Of a stretch of 17,608 nucleotides of DNA, positions 7,932-14,841 are shown piece after piece. The notes under the pieces are model-generated. The model was not told where the DNA came from. It made no database searches and saw only the letters and a list, made by a program, of their open reading frames with translations. The number at the start of each line of letters is the position of its first letter. The first letter of the stretch is position 1. A program made the position numbers and the translations under genes. Source of the DNA: Campylobacterota bacterium (lineage in GTDB: Bacteria > Campylobacterota > Campylobacteria > Campylobacterales > Sulfurovaceae); the NCBI GenBank assembly GCA_003646505.1, contig QMKT01000015.1:1-17608 (forward strand), in the 5' to 3' direction.

Positions 7932-8136
7932 ATAATGGCCCGGGTGAGCGTTCTGCGTCAATCGGCCCGAATAAGCCAACGGTGTAGGAGAGAGTCTCTC
8001 TTTAGGGGATGAATTCTCACTGATTCAATCAATTCGAACGAAAACTTCCACTCACCAAGAGACTACATGTCCCACTAAAATTAATGTTGGACCCCAAATA
8101 CAGTAGTCGCATCACCTAGGTTGATTTTATTATAAC
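7932..8136. other. Gene-free stretch rich in inverted repeats, probable structured RNA or its continuation
   Basis: No plausible protein is encoded here. Several perfect pairings are present: GGTGAGCGTTC (7943-7953) with CTCACC (8051-8056) and GAACG (8036-8040); GACTAC (8061-8066) with GTAGTC (8103-8108); GTCC with GGAC just inside that; TTTAGGGGA (8001-8009) with TCCC plus CTAAA (8070-8079, one bulged A); AGAGA with TCTCT near 7991-8001; and TAGGTT (8117-8122) with AACCTA (8134-8139), which reaches the hemD stop. Some exclude each other, as expected for a switching RNA or chance. CATCAC (8110-8115) can also pair with GTGATG (7830-7835), so this stretch and the hairpin at 7828-7931 could be one RNA of about 290 bases. 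The pairings do not fix the strand. Confidence 0.4.
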
Positions 8137-8784
8137 CTATTTGCTGTTAGAAGTGAGTAAAAGCTGTGTTGCTTTTGTGATACAGGCATCAATAAGTGGT
8201 GTATCTGCCACTTCATAGCAAGCATTAACAGGCAAATGTTTTTTTGTGGCTTCCCCTATGACTACAGCCACATAACTCTTATCCCATTCAAAATTTTTCA
8301 AAAAACAATGTATTGATGAGGGTGAAGTAAAGATAATAATAGCATTCTTATCAGGTTTTTCTTCATTTGTATACTGCATACAGGCTGTCTCATAGATGAT
8401 TTTTTCATCAAGGAAAATGCCTTCTTTTTGCAAAAAGTCTTTAGAGTTAAAGGAGACTTCTTTAGGACGTAGATATAAGATCTTCTTCCCTTTAAATTTG
8501 CTCACTATATCGTGGCTTAATGTTTCCCCATAAAAGGATTTGGGTTGATACTGTACTGTTCCCCCTAATACTTCTATCTGCTTAGCTGTCGCAGAACCAA
8601 TAGCCAGACAAGGTATCTCTTTCCAGTTTGGATTCAGTTTATCAGCAGATACAACTGCCTGTTTTGAAGTAAACATCAACAGTTCATACCCCTCAAATGC
8701 TAATGTCTGTTCCACGATACTAAATGATATCATAGGCAGATGAGTACACCCTTTTTTTGCATGAGGAGAGAGTAAATAAATCAT
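8137..8784 (-). CDS. hemD: Uroporphyrinogen-III synthase
   Basis: HemD closes hydroxymethylbilane into uroporphyrinogen III with inversion of ring D, the last step shared by haem, sirohaem and cobalamin synthesis. The 215-residue length and two-lobe pattern fit: LLMFTSKQAVV (about 35-45, the family's F-T-S-x-x-A-V segment), IGSATAKQI (72-80), KKILYLRPKE (99-108), the second-lobe IIIFTSPSSIHCFL (148-161) and VIGEATKKHLP (175-185). HemD is poorly conserved overall, so these spaced motifs are the main support. It starts in an ATGA overlap with the end of the cation-transporter gene and is last in the htpG-led operon. No clear U-tract terminator follows; an AT-rich hairpin sits at its stop codon. 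Confidence 0.88.
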   Translation of the reverse strand: MIYLLSPHAKKGCTHLPMISFSIVEQTLAFEGYELLMFTSKQAVVSADKLNPNWKEIPCLAIGSATAKQIEVLGGTVQYQPKSFYGETLSHDIVSKFKGKKILYLRPKEVSFNSKDFLQKEGIFLDEKIIYETACMQYTNEEKPDKNAIIIFTSPSSIHCFLKNFEWDKSYVAVVIGEATKKHLPVNACYEVADTPLIDACITKATQLLLTSNSK

Positions 8785-9695
8785 AATATTGTGTTGTCTT
8801 TTTTACCATTGCGCATAACTTCATTTACCTGTTCATCATCATAAGGATCAAAATGAGGCGTGATCACCCAACGCTTTCTACTGTCAAGTAACATGATCTG
8901 ATCTTCTACTTCATCAGCAATACGATGTGCTTCAAGTAAACGCATATTTGGGCGTAGTACCATATGAAACTCTACATAATTAATACCGCCATCCGTACGC
9001 GTACGAAGCCAATGATAAGAGGTGATTTCTGCATGTTGAGAAATAATCTCTCCAATACTTGCAACGGTTTCACCCTCTAATGCACGATCAAGCAGTATCT
9101 CTATCCCCTCAACAATGATCTCATAGGCCGAATAAATAATATAAACCCCAATACCTATACCAAAAAGTGCGTCTATCCAATCTAGTCCCGTCACATATAC
9201 CAACCCCAATGCCAATAAAACTGCAGCATTTGACCAAAGGTCTGTTTTGTAGTGCAAAGCATCTGCTTTAATGACCAGGTTATCTGTTTCTTTAGCAATT
9301 TTCAGTAGATACTGCACCAAAAAGTAAGTAATAACTATAGAAATACTCATCGCAACGATAGAAGGAGTAAGCAGAGTAGTCGCCGAAGCTTCAATAAGCT
9401 TTTTCCCTCCTACATAGATAATGTATATCCCTGATATTGTAATAATAGTACCTTCTATCACGGCTGCAATGGCTTGGATCTTACCTTTACCATACTGGTA
9501 CACTGCATCTGGGTCTTCTTCAGATTTTTTAATGGCAAAAAAGTTAAAAATAGATACCAGCATATCCAACAGTGAGTCAATGGCTGATGCCAAAACTGCT
9601 ACAGATCCACCGGCAAGCCCTATGACCAGTTTGACCAATACCAAAATAGAAGCAACAGAACTGGAAACTAACGTTGCGCGTTTTTGTGGAGACAT
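8781..9695 (-). CDS. Cation diffusion facilitator family divalent metal transporter
   Basis: This 304-residue protein is a CDF (FieF/ZitB-type) exporter, which swaps protons for Zn2+, Fe2+ or similar ions at the inner membrane. The transport-site residues are visible: Asp40 and Asp44 in AIDSLLDM and His148 and Asp152 in HYKTDLWSN, the D-D-H-D set of Zn/Fe-type CDFs. Six helices are predicted up to about residue 200. The C-terminal cytoplasmic domain (about 205-290) has metal-site-like histidines: HWLRTRTDGG at 228, FHMV at 244, EAHRIADEVE at 256 and PHFDPYDD at 281. AAGGA lies about 6 bases before the ATG. It begins 1 base after the preceding membrane-protein gene and ends in a 4-base overlap with hemD. 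Metal choice is not decided by sequence. Confidence 0.93.
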   Translation of the reverse strand: MSPQKRATLVSSSVASILVLVKLVIGLAGGSVAVLASAIDSLLDMLVSIFNFFAIKKSEEDPDAVYQYGKGKIQAIAAVIEGTIITISGIYIIYVGGKKLIEASATTLLTPSIVAMSISIVITYFLVQYLLKIAKETDNLVIKADALHYKTDLWSNAAVLLALGLVYVTGLDWIDALFGIGIGVYIIYSAYEIIVEGIEILLDRALEGETVASIGEIISQHAEITSYHWLRTRTDGGINYVEFHMVLRPNMRLLEAHRIADEVEDQIMLLDSRKRWVITPHFDPYDDEQVNEVMRNGKKDNTIL

Positions 9696-9696
9696 T

Positions 9697-10335
9697 TTAT
9701 TTCCTTAGAGAAGCTCGCATGAGAATTACTTCTTTCAAAGTAATGCCCAGCGCTACGATAAAAAAGAGTATCAATGCCACTAAAAAAACATAACTTACCT
9801 CTAGTAAAAAAGGGAAGAAATGTACAATTCGGTAGATGACACCCAATACAAAAGTATACTTAATAGTATTGTGTATTCTTAAATATACAAGCTCAACATT
9901 TTCTGTATTATATCGTCTTTTTGCAATGGTTTTTTCTTGTTGTTTATCTAAAAAAACATAAATTTTCTTCAATACATAGCGTACCACAACAATAAGCACT
10001 GCAATGCGAATAAGTGTCCATAGCAAAGAAAACCAAAAGCCTTCTGGTATCTTCTGCCACAAGTCAATCACTAAGGCCTTAAGACTCATGCCATCCATAA
10101 GTACCCCTGTACCAAAGACAAACATACTTACAAGCCCTATTAGCAACAAAACTTTCAAAAAAGTAAATACATAGTTTTTAATTTTCTCAATTTTTTGTTT
10201 TTTCTCTTCAGAAATACTGGTTTTTTTAACAAGACCAAACGCAAAAATATAATGAAGCTTAAGTGCATAATAAATCCCTACCACCCCTAAAAGAAGGAGT
10301 GTAAAAACAACCAGTTCTTCAAAAGGGATAGTCAT
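9697..10335 (-). CDS. Uncharacterised polytopic membrane protein (MscS-like membrane region?)
   Basis: I do not recognise a named family for this 212-residue protein. It has about five hydrophobic helices (roughly residues 9-27, 54-78, 98-122, 154-172 and 176-200) and a basic loop around 128-142 (LDKQQEKTIAKRRYNTENVE). The layout near the C-terminus (LRIHNTIKYTFVLGVIYRIV then a helix) resembles the helices that precede the pore and beta domain in MscS-type mechanosensitive channels, but the pore helix and beta domain are missing. It ends in a basic tail (ILMRASLRK). It starts 3 bases after htpG and ends 1 base before the CDF gene, so it is co-transcribed. Treat the MscS link as a guess; conserved hypothetical membrane protein is the safe label. 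Confidence 0.75.
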   Translation of the reverse strand: MTIPFEELVVFTLLLLGVVGIYYALKLHYIFAFGLVKKTSISEEKKQKIEKIKNYVFTFLKVLLLIGLVSMFVFGTGVLMDGMSLKALVIDLWQKIPEGFWFSLLWTLIRIAVLIVVVRYVLKKIYVFLDKQQEKTIAKRRYNTENVELVYLRIHNTIKYTFVLGVIYRIVHFFPFLLEVSYVFLVALILFFIVALGITLKEVILMRASLRK

Positions 10336-10338
10336 AGT

Positions 10339-12201
10339 TTAGAATGCTTTCGTCGCTATATTGGTAATGCGAGAAGCAAATGCTCCCTTATCTTTAGGTT
10401 CGAAGCCTTCTGAAAGCTTCGCAGAATCAAGTAGTACCCATACGATATCATTAAAAAGTGTATCATCTTCCAATGCATCTAACTTTTTGACCATCTCATG
10501 CTCAGGGTTTATCTCCAATATTAGAGGGGTTTCTGGCATCTCTTCACCCATTCCTGCAAACATATGTGCCATTGCAGCCATAGGGTCATTAGGGTCTTTA
10601 AGTACACATGATGGACTTGAAGTAAGTCTTGTTGATGTTTTTACCTCTTTTACCTCTTCACCTAAAACTTCTTTGATCTTATCTGTCAAAGTTTTAAATT
10701 CTTTAGCTACTTCTTCTTTCTCTTCTTCTGTTTTAGAATCAGGTGCATCAATAGCAGTAATATCTTTTAATGCCCACTCTTTATAAGTACCTATCATTGG
10801 TGTGACGATACTATCTACCTCTTTATCATCCATAATAAGTACTTCAATGTTCGCTTTATTATAGGCTTCGAGTAAAGGTGAATTTCTAAGTACCTTCTCA
10901 TCTTCTCCAGTGATATAGTAGATCTCTTTCTTTTCAGAATCACCACGGCTAACATACGATTCAAAACTTACCAAACCATCTTCAGTGGAAGACTTGTATT
11001 TTACAATATCAAGTAAAAGGTCTTTATTGACATGGTCTGTGTAAACACCCTCTTTCATCATTCTGTTATATTGTGAAACAAAGGTAATTGAATCTTCATC
11101 TTGAAGCTTTTTGATCGCCTGAAGAATTTTCTTGATTGAGTGTTGTTTCATATTTGCCAACACTTTATTGTCTTGCAGTAATTCACGACTTACGTTAAGC
11201 GGCAAATCTTCTGAATCCATAATCCCTTTCACAAAACGTAAATACGATGGTAACAACTCTTTGTTATCATCTGTAATAAAGACACGCTTTACATACAGTT
11301 TTACACCTGGTGTATAATCTTGTCTGTACATGTCCATAGGCGCTTTTTTAGGAATATAAAAAAGTGTTGTAAACTCTTGAGAACCTTCCACTCTGTTATG
11401 TAAATAGGCTAATGGCTCTTCACTGTCATGTCCAATACTTTGATAAAACTCTGTATAATCCTCTTTTTTAAGATCAGATTTCGAGAGTGTCCAGAGTGCA
11501 GTAGCAGCATTTGCCTGCTCTGTTTTATTGACCATTTTAGTTGTAGCATCATCACCTTCACCCTCAGTCTCTTCTTCCTTGAAATTCATCATAATTGGGT
11601 AGGCAATGTGGTTAGAGTATTTCTTCACTATCTCTTGTATTCTAGCCTTATCTAAAAACTCTTTTTCTTCTTCTTTGAGTTTGATATAAATTATTGTGCC
11701 ATGCTCCTCTTTTGTCACAGGTTTAACTTCATACTCACCCGTACCATCTGTAGAGAACATATACGCTTGATCTTCACCTGCTTTTTTAGAGATAACATCC
11801 ACATGGTCCGCAACCATAAATACAGAGTAGAAACCAACTCCAAACTGACCTATAAGGTTAGAATCTTTTGCTGCATCACCTGTAAGATTTTCCATAAAAG
11901 CTTTCGTTCCTGACTTAGCAATCGTCCCCAAATGATCCATAAGATCGTCTTCACTCATCCCGATACCATTATCGCCGATAGTAAGAGAGTTGTCTTCTTT
12001 GTCAAGCTTCATAAATACTTTTCCAGACCACTCTTCTTGTTTGAATCGCTCATCTGTCAAAGAAAGGTAATTAAATTTGTCTAGTGCGTCACTTGAATTT
12101 GAGATAAGTTCTCGTACAAATATCTCTTTGTTTGAGTAAAGAGAGTGTGTCATGAGCTTGAGTAGTTGCCCTATTTCTGTTTGAAACTGATGTTTTGCCA
12201 T
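10339..12201 (-). CDS. htpG: Chaperone protein HtpG (Hsp90)
   Basis: HtpG is the bacterial Hsp90, an ATP-dependent dimeric chaperone of the cytoplasm. From the ATG at 12201 it has 620 residues. The N-terminal GHKL ATPase domain shows RELISNSSDALDK (30-42, with catalytic Glu31 and the Mg-binding Asn35), GDNGIGM (76-82) and the lid glycines GQFGVGFYSVFM (118-129). The middle domain shows LPLNVSRELLQ, and the C-terminal dimerisation domain follows. I reject an in-frame ATG 21 bases upstream (12222): family proteins start MxKHQFQTE, and the chosen ATG has a strong AGGAG ribosome site 8 bases before it. A good promoter lies just upstream. Three genes (membrane protein, CDF transporter, hemD) follow with almost no gaps. 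Confidence 0.97.
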   Translation of the reverse strand: MAKHQFQTEIGQLLKLMTHSLYSNKEIFVRELISNSSDALDKFNYLSLTDERFKQEEWSGKVFMKLDKEDNSLTIGDNGIGMSEDDLMDHLGTIAKSGTKAFMENLTGDAAKDSNLIGQFGVGFYSVFMVADHVDVISKKAGEDQAYMFSTDGTGEYEVKPVTKEEHGTIIYIKLKEEEKEFLDKARIQEIVKKYSNHIAYPIMMNFKEEETEGEGDDATTKMVNKTEQANAATALWTLSKSDLKKEDYTEFYQSIGHDSEEPLAYLHNRVEGSQEFTTLFYIPKKAPMDMYRQDYTPGVKLYVKRVFITDDNKELLPSYLRFVKGIMDSEDLPLNVSRELLQDNKVLANMKQHSIKKILQAIKKLQDEDSITFVSQYNRMMKEGVYTDHVNKDLLLDIVKYKSSTEDGLVSFESYVSRGDSEKKEIYYITGEDEKVLRNSPLLEAYNKANIEVLIMDDKEVDSIVTPMIGTYKEWALKDITAIDAPDSKTEEEKEEVAKEFKTLTDKIKEVLGEEVKEVKTSTRLTSSPSCVLKDPNDPMAAMAHMFAGMGEEMPETPLILEINPEHEMVKKLDALEDDTLFNDIVWVLLDSAKLSEGFEPKDKGAFASRITNIATKAF

Positions 12202-12233
12202 TGTATTGCTCCTATATAGCATTATTTTGTGGG

Positions 12234-12262
12234 ATTATAGTCTATTTTAGGAAATATTACAA
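12234..12262 (-). promoter_or_regulatory. htpG: sigma70-type promoter of the htpG operon
   Basis: On the minus strand TTGTAA (12257-12262) and a perfect TATAAT (12234-12239) are 17 bases apart. The start would be near 12227, giving a leader of about 25 bases that contains the AGGAG ribosome site. No CIRCE or HAIR heat-shock operator is seen, so housekeeping sigma control is the simplest reading. Confidence 0.6.
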
Positions 12263-12273
12263 GTTTATCCGAA

Positions 12274-12304
12274 AGATAGTTTAGCGACACTGACTAAACT
12301 ATCT
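12274..12304. repeat. Perfect 11-bp inverted repeat with 9-base loop upstream of htpG
   Basis: AGATAGTTTAG (12274-12284) and CTAAACTATCT (12294-12304) are exact reverse complements around CGACACTGA. It lies 12 bases upstream of the htpG -35 and 55 bases after the lipoprotein stop, both on the minus strand. It could be the end-of-operon terminator for the lipoprotein transcript, but no run of U follows on either strand. It could also be an operator for htpG; the length-9 spacer equals that of CIRCE, but the arm sequence does not match. Confidence 0.55.
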
Positions 12305-12358
12305 CTTATTGGATATGCAAAAGTGCTAAATTTACGACACGATATTTACATAAAGATC

Positions 12359-12694
12359 TTACGCTTTGTCAGGCATCTCACATCCGAGTTTTTGATGTTC
12401 TTCTAAGAGTGCTGCCTTCTTTTTATTCCCATCTTTCAACATTTGTGGTTTATTATTGCTTGATGTGATAGCTGGAGTTTCCAATGCTGATGCCAATTCT
12501 TCCAAATGAAAGGCAGACGTATTTTCAACCAGGTCAAGAAATCTATCCGTTTTTACAAGTTTTTTATTAATATCAGCACACTCTTTTTCAGTAGCATTAA
12601 CATTAGGTTCAACAGAAGCCTTTTGACCAGTACATCCAGTCATAAGTGTAGCCATAGTAAAAGCAAATAATGTGAGGAAACGTGTATATTTCAT
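12359..12694 (-). CDS. Small periplasmic or outer-membrane lipoprotein of unknown function
   Basis: Starting at the ATG at 12694, this 111-residue protein has a typical lipoprotein signal: MKYTRF, a hydrophobic core and the lipobox LMTGC with the lipidated Cys at 21. The mature part is helical and charged with two further cysteines (Cys39 in KECAD and one in LGCEMPDKA near the end) that could form a disulfide. The chosen start is supported by AAGGAT 7 bases upstream; a longer frame upstream would place a signal peptide in mid-protein and overlap the barrel gene. An extended -10 promoter sits just before it. No known domain is recognised. It follows the DUF481-like barrel gene by 67 bases, so an envelope role alongside it is possible but unproven. 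Confidence 0.8.
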   Translation of the reverse strand: MKYTRFLTLFAFTMATLMTGCTGQKASVEPNVNATEKECADINKKLVKTDRFLDLVENTSAFHLEELASALETPAITSSNNKPQMLKDGNKKKAALLEEHQKLGCEMPDKA

Positions 12695-12716
12695 AAAATG
12701 ATCCTTGTTTTTAAAT

Positions 12717-12725
12717 ATTATAACA
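12717..12725 (-). promoter_or_regulatory. Extended -10 promoter for the lipoprotein gene
   Basis: The minus strand reads TGTTATAAT, a perfect extended -10 (TGnTATAAT), 23 bases before the lipoprotein ATG. The start near 12710 gives a leader of about 16 bases holding the AAGGAT ribosome site. No -35 hexamer is seen, which an extended -10 can tolerate. Confidence 0.5.
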
Positions 12726-12761
12726 AAAACAGCCCAAATAAACGCTAGAGGTCTATTTACG

Positions 12762-13877
12762 TTAGAAATCCAGACCAAACAATAATTTGGTCGTGGTTTT
12801 ATTGTTTCCCACACTTGGGTCTGGATTACTGTCATTTCTCTGATCAATTGTCAGTTTGACCGAGAAAAAGTCAAAGAGAGGTACAGCAAAAGTCAAGTTT
12901 GACCTAAATACCCAATCTTCCCCAAAATTTTCAAGACTTGGATAATACATCAAAAATCCATCTATGATCAATCTATTAATATATGGCACATCATCTATCC
13001 CGTATTTTCCCGTCAAATTAAGTGATGCAGCAGCAAAATCTTTATCCGGATAAATAGCATCTGTATATGTCGTTGCAACATAGGCTAAACCGGCAGAAGG
13101 TTCCAGCCATGCTTCTTTGGCAAAACTAAATCTATATCCGTATCCTATTGAAGGGATCCAGCGATTTAATATATGTCTGGGACGATCATAATCAGCTGCA
13201 AACGTAGCATAATAAAACTGATCATTCTGAAAATGATTTTGATAACTTAAAATACCTACAAGTTCGTCTTTACTGACTGTGGTGTCAGTATTTTCAGTTT
13301 CTGTTGTATCATATTGATAATCCACATACAGTTTAACTTCATGTTCTGCCTGCTTGTATCTCAAATTCAACAAAATATCCAGTTCATTTTTTTGATTACC
13401 GCCGTTCTCTATCTCAAAACCTACATTTATATTACCTTTTGTAAAAGGAAATTTATTGCGTACTCTGTTTTCAAATGAAGTGTCATCACTGACTGCCATA
13501 ACAAAATTATCAATGTCTGTTATCTTAATGGTTCTCTCATTTCCACCTTCCATGACCTTAAGGTAAGTGTTATCTTCTATGGCAACAACACGCCCTATAA
13601 TATCCATACGTTTAAATGAAATGTGATAATTATATTTGGTGGAGATTGATTCTATATCTTTATAGGCTATATGATTTAATCCTTCACTGTAGAGCAACCT
13701 AAAGGAGAGTTTCTCCGGACCCAGATTCATAACTCTACCATGCAAGACCATCCCATGTACTACAATCGTATCTTTTATCTCTTCTTCTGCAGATTCCTTA
13801 TCTATATCTCCACCTGCATACGAAAGAAGTGTTAAAACCATTAAAAATACAAAGTATCTAGTTATAGAGGATAACAT
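12762..13877 (-). CDS. DUF481-like outer-membrane beta-barrel protein with duplicated N-terminal module
   Basis: This 371-residue protein starts with a signal peptide (LSSITRYFVFLMVLTLLSYA, then GGD). Next comes a duplicated module of about 35 residues: HGRVMNLGPEKLSFRLLY to YKDIESIST (about 48-80) and IGRVVAIEDNTYLKVMEG to DIDNFVMA (about 96-128). The rest is a predicted barrel of amphipathic strands ending in LLFGLDF, with the terminal Phe typical of outer-membrane barrels. This layout matches salt-stress-associated DUF481 (YdiY-like) proteins, whose function is not known. An in-frame TTG lies 6 bases upstream, but the ATG at 13877 has AAAGGG 7 bases before it. It follows the transglutaminase-like gene by 64 bases and may have its own promoter. 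Confidence 0.78.
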   Translation of the reverse strand: MLSSITRYFVFLMVLTLLSYAGGDIDKESAEEEIKDTIVVHGMVLHGRVMNLGPEKLSFRLLYSEGLNHIAYKDIESISTKYNYHISFKRMDIIGRVVAIEDNTYLKVMEGGNERTIKITDIDNFVMAVSDDTSFENRVRNKFPFTKGNINVGFEIENGGNQKNELDILLNLRYKQAEHEVKLYVDYQYDTTETENTDTTVSKDELVGILSYQNHFQNDQFYYATFAADYDRPRHILNRWIPSIGYGYRFSFAKEAWLEPSAGLAYVATTYTDAIYPDKDFAAASLNLTGKYGIDDVPYINRLIIDGFLMYYPSLENFGEDWVFRSNLTFAVPLFDFFSVKLTIDQRNDSNPDPSVGNNKTTTKLLFGLDF

Positions 13878-13907
13878 ATTCAAACCCTTTATCTTATTTA
13901 TCTTCTT

Positions 13908-13916
13908 ATCATATCA
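13908..13916 (-). promoter_or_regulatory. Possible extended -10 promoter for the DUF481-like gene
   Basis: The minus strand reads TGATATGAT, one mismatch from TGnTATAAT, about 31 bases before the ATG at 13877. No -35 is evident. It lies in the 64-base gap behind the transglutaminase-like gene, so the barrel gene could be read from here as well as by read-through from guaA. Confidence 0.35.
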
Positions 13917-13941
13917 AAATTACTCTTTATCGACATAGATT

Positions 13942-14544
13942 TTAAACCCCATACGATACATCTTCAATCTGTATTTTTTCATTAGAAAAAGGCTCAATGA
14001 TCACATCAATTTCATTAAGCTTGTAGTGTAAGTCAAATCCAACCTGAGAATTTTTTACCGTACTTTCTAGAATATAATATTTTTTTCCATTGATCCAAAG
14101 CCCTTTTCTTTTTCTCAGTCTATCATCCTGTAAGGGGACAATGACAAAAATATGTTTAGGGACCAAGACAAAATAGGCTTCCTTACCTACAGCATGAAGC
14201 ATAGAAATGAGTAAATTACTTTTGTCATCACAATCACCAAAATTCTGTTGTATGGTTTCTTGAGGAGAATATTGTTGAAAGGCTTTTGTATAATAAGGGA
14301 TATTGCTAGAAAAGTCCAACAGTGCCTGTACTTCACACAATTCATTATGGCAATTCCGTGTAAGTGCCTTCGCTTTATCTTGTATCTCTTGGGAGGTCGT
14401 AACATAAGAAGTGTAGATACCCTCTGAAGTGCCGACCTGTGTTCGATCTACGATATCAAGGGCTTTAAGGGTAGCATAAATAAAAGCCACAAAAGCAATA
14501 GCAATTATGACAAGAGAAAGATTTTTTAAAATTTCACTTTTCAT
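13942..14544 (-). CDS. Membrane-anchored transglutaminase-like (papain-fold) protein
   Basis: This 200-residue protein has one N-terminal membrane helix (about 9-27) and a periplasmic transglutaminase-like domain. The catalytic Cys105 lies in FGDCDDKSNLLISML, the classic core segment, and His131 in VPKHIFVIV. The third position is probably Glu160 in YYILESTV, where most relatives have Asp. Relatives act as cysteine peptidases or amidases, for example on adhesins or peptidoglycan-linked proteins; the substrate here is unknown. It lies 8 bases after the zinc-ribbon membrane-protein gene and before the DUF481-like barrel gene, so both a membrane anchor and an outer-membrane partner are at hand. 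Family call good, role inferred. Confidence 0.82.
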   Translation of the reverse strand: MKSEILKNLSLVIIAIAFVAFIYATLKALDIVDRTQVGTSEGIYTSYVTTSQEIQDKAKALTRNCHNELCEVQALLDFSSNIPYYTKAFQQYSPQETIQQNFGDCDDKSNLLISMLHAVGKEAYFVLVPKHIFVIVPLQDDRLRKRKGLWINGKKYYILESTVKNSQVGFDLHYKLNEIDVIIEPFSNEKIQIEDVSYGV

Positions 14545-14552
14545 TAGATCGT

Positions 14553-14834
14553 TTATTTTAAACGCTGATTCGTTACCTCATCAGATTCTGCTTCACATAA
14601 AAATGTATCTTGTCCACAATGACGACAAGTACTTCTCATGGTAAATATATACCAGCCATTTTTGTCTTTAAGTATAGGTTCATTACATTTAGGACAACGT
14701 ATACGACTCCAAATAATAGCAAAAACAAATATAGGTACAAAGTAAAAAAGTCTGTCATAAAATATAGCAAGAATCACCAAAGTTCCAACAATAATAGATA
14801 AAAAAAGATATTTATAATAAGATGGGATACACAT
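14553..14834 (-). CDS. Small membrane protein with a C-terminal zinc ribbon
   Basis: From the ATG at 14834 the protein has 93 residues. Two adjacent hydrophobic helices (about 8-26 and 28-42) are followed by a four-cysteine zinc-ribbon motif: CPKC near 47-50 and CRHC near 70-73, about 19 residues apart, in RCPKCNEPILKDKNGW to TCRHCGQDTF. This resembles small zinc-ribbon membrane proteins of unknown function. A longer frame starts inside guaA and lacks any signal, so I chose the start 7 bases after the guaA stop; its ribosome site (GGGAA) is distant and weak. The next gene, for the transglutaminase-like protein, starts 8 bases downstream, so the three are likely co-transcribed. Confidence 0.7.
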   Translation of the reverse strand: MCIPSYYKYLFLSIIVGTLVILAIFYDRLFYFVPIFVFAIIWSRIRCPKCNEPILKDKNGWYIFTMRSTCRHCGQDTFLCEAESDEVTNQRLK

Positions 14835-14841
14835 AACTATA

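Noticed and set aside
7830..8012. Plus-strand open frame of 60 codons in the purD-hemD gap
   Set aside because: It runs through the long RNA hairpin, has no ribosome site, and its residues (rich in Arg and Ser) look like translated structured RNA.
7828..8136. tmRNA, RNase P RNA or SRP RNA as identity of the structured gap
   Set aside because: No tRNA-like T-loop/CCA end, no tag peptide, no GAGGAAAGTCC or ACAGAAA core of RNase P, and no SRP GGAA apical domain was found.
7828..8136. Glycine or purine riboswitch controlling purD
   Set aside because: The minus strand, which would carry a purD leader, shows none of the core motifs I can recognise for these riboswitches, and the strongest hairpin favours the plus strand.
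10361..10786. 141-codon plus-strand frame opposite htpG
   Set aside because: Serine-rich low-complexity antisense shadow of a highly conserved gene.
12202..12222. Upstream ATG adding seven residues to HtpG
   Set aside because: The family starts at MAKHQFQTE and the AGGAG site fits the inner ATG; the outer ATG lies in the leader.
12274..12304. CIRCE heat-shock operator
   Set aside because: The spacer is 9 bases as in CIRCE, but the arms (AGATAGTTTAG) do not match TTAGCACTC/GAGTGCTAA.
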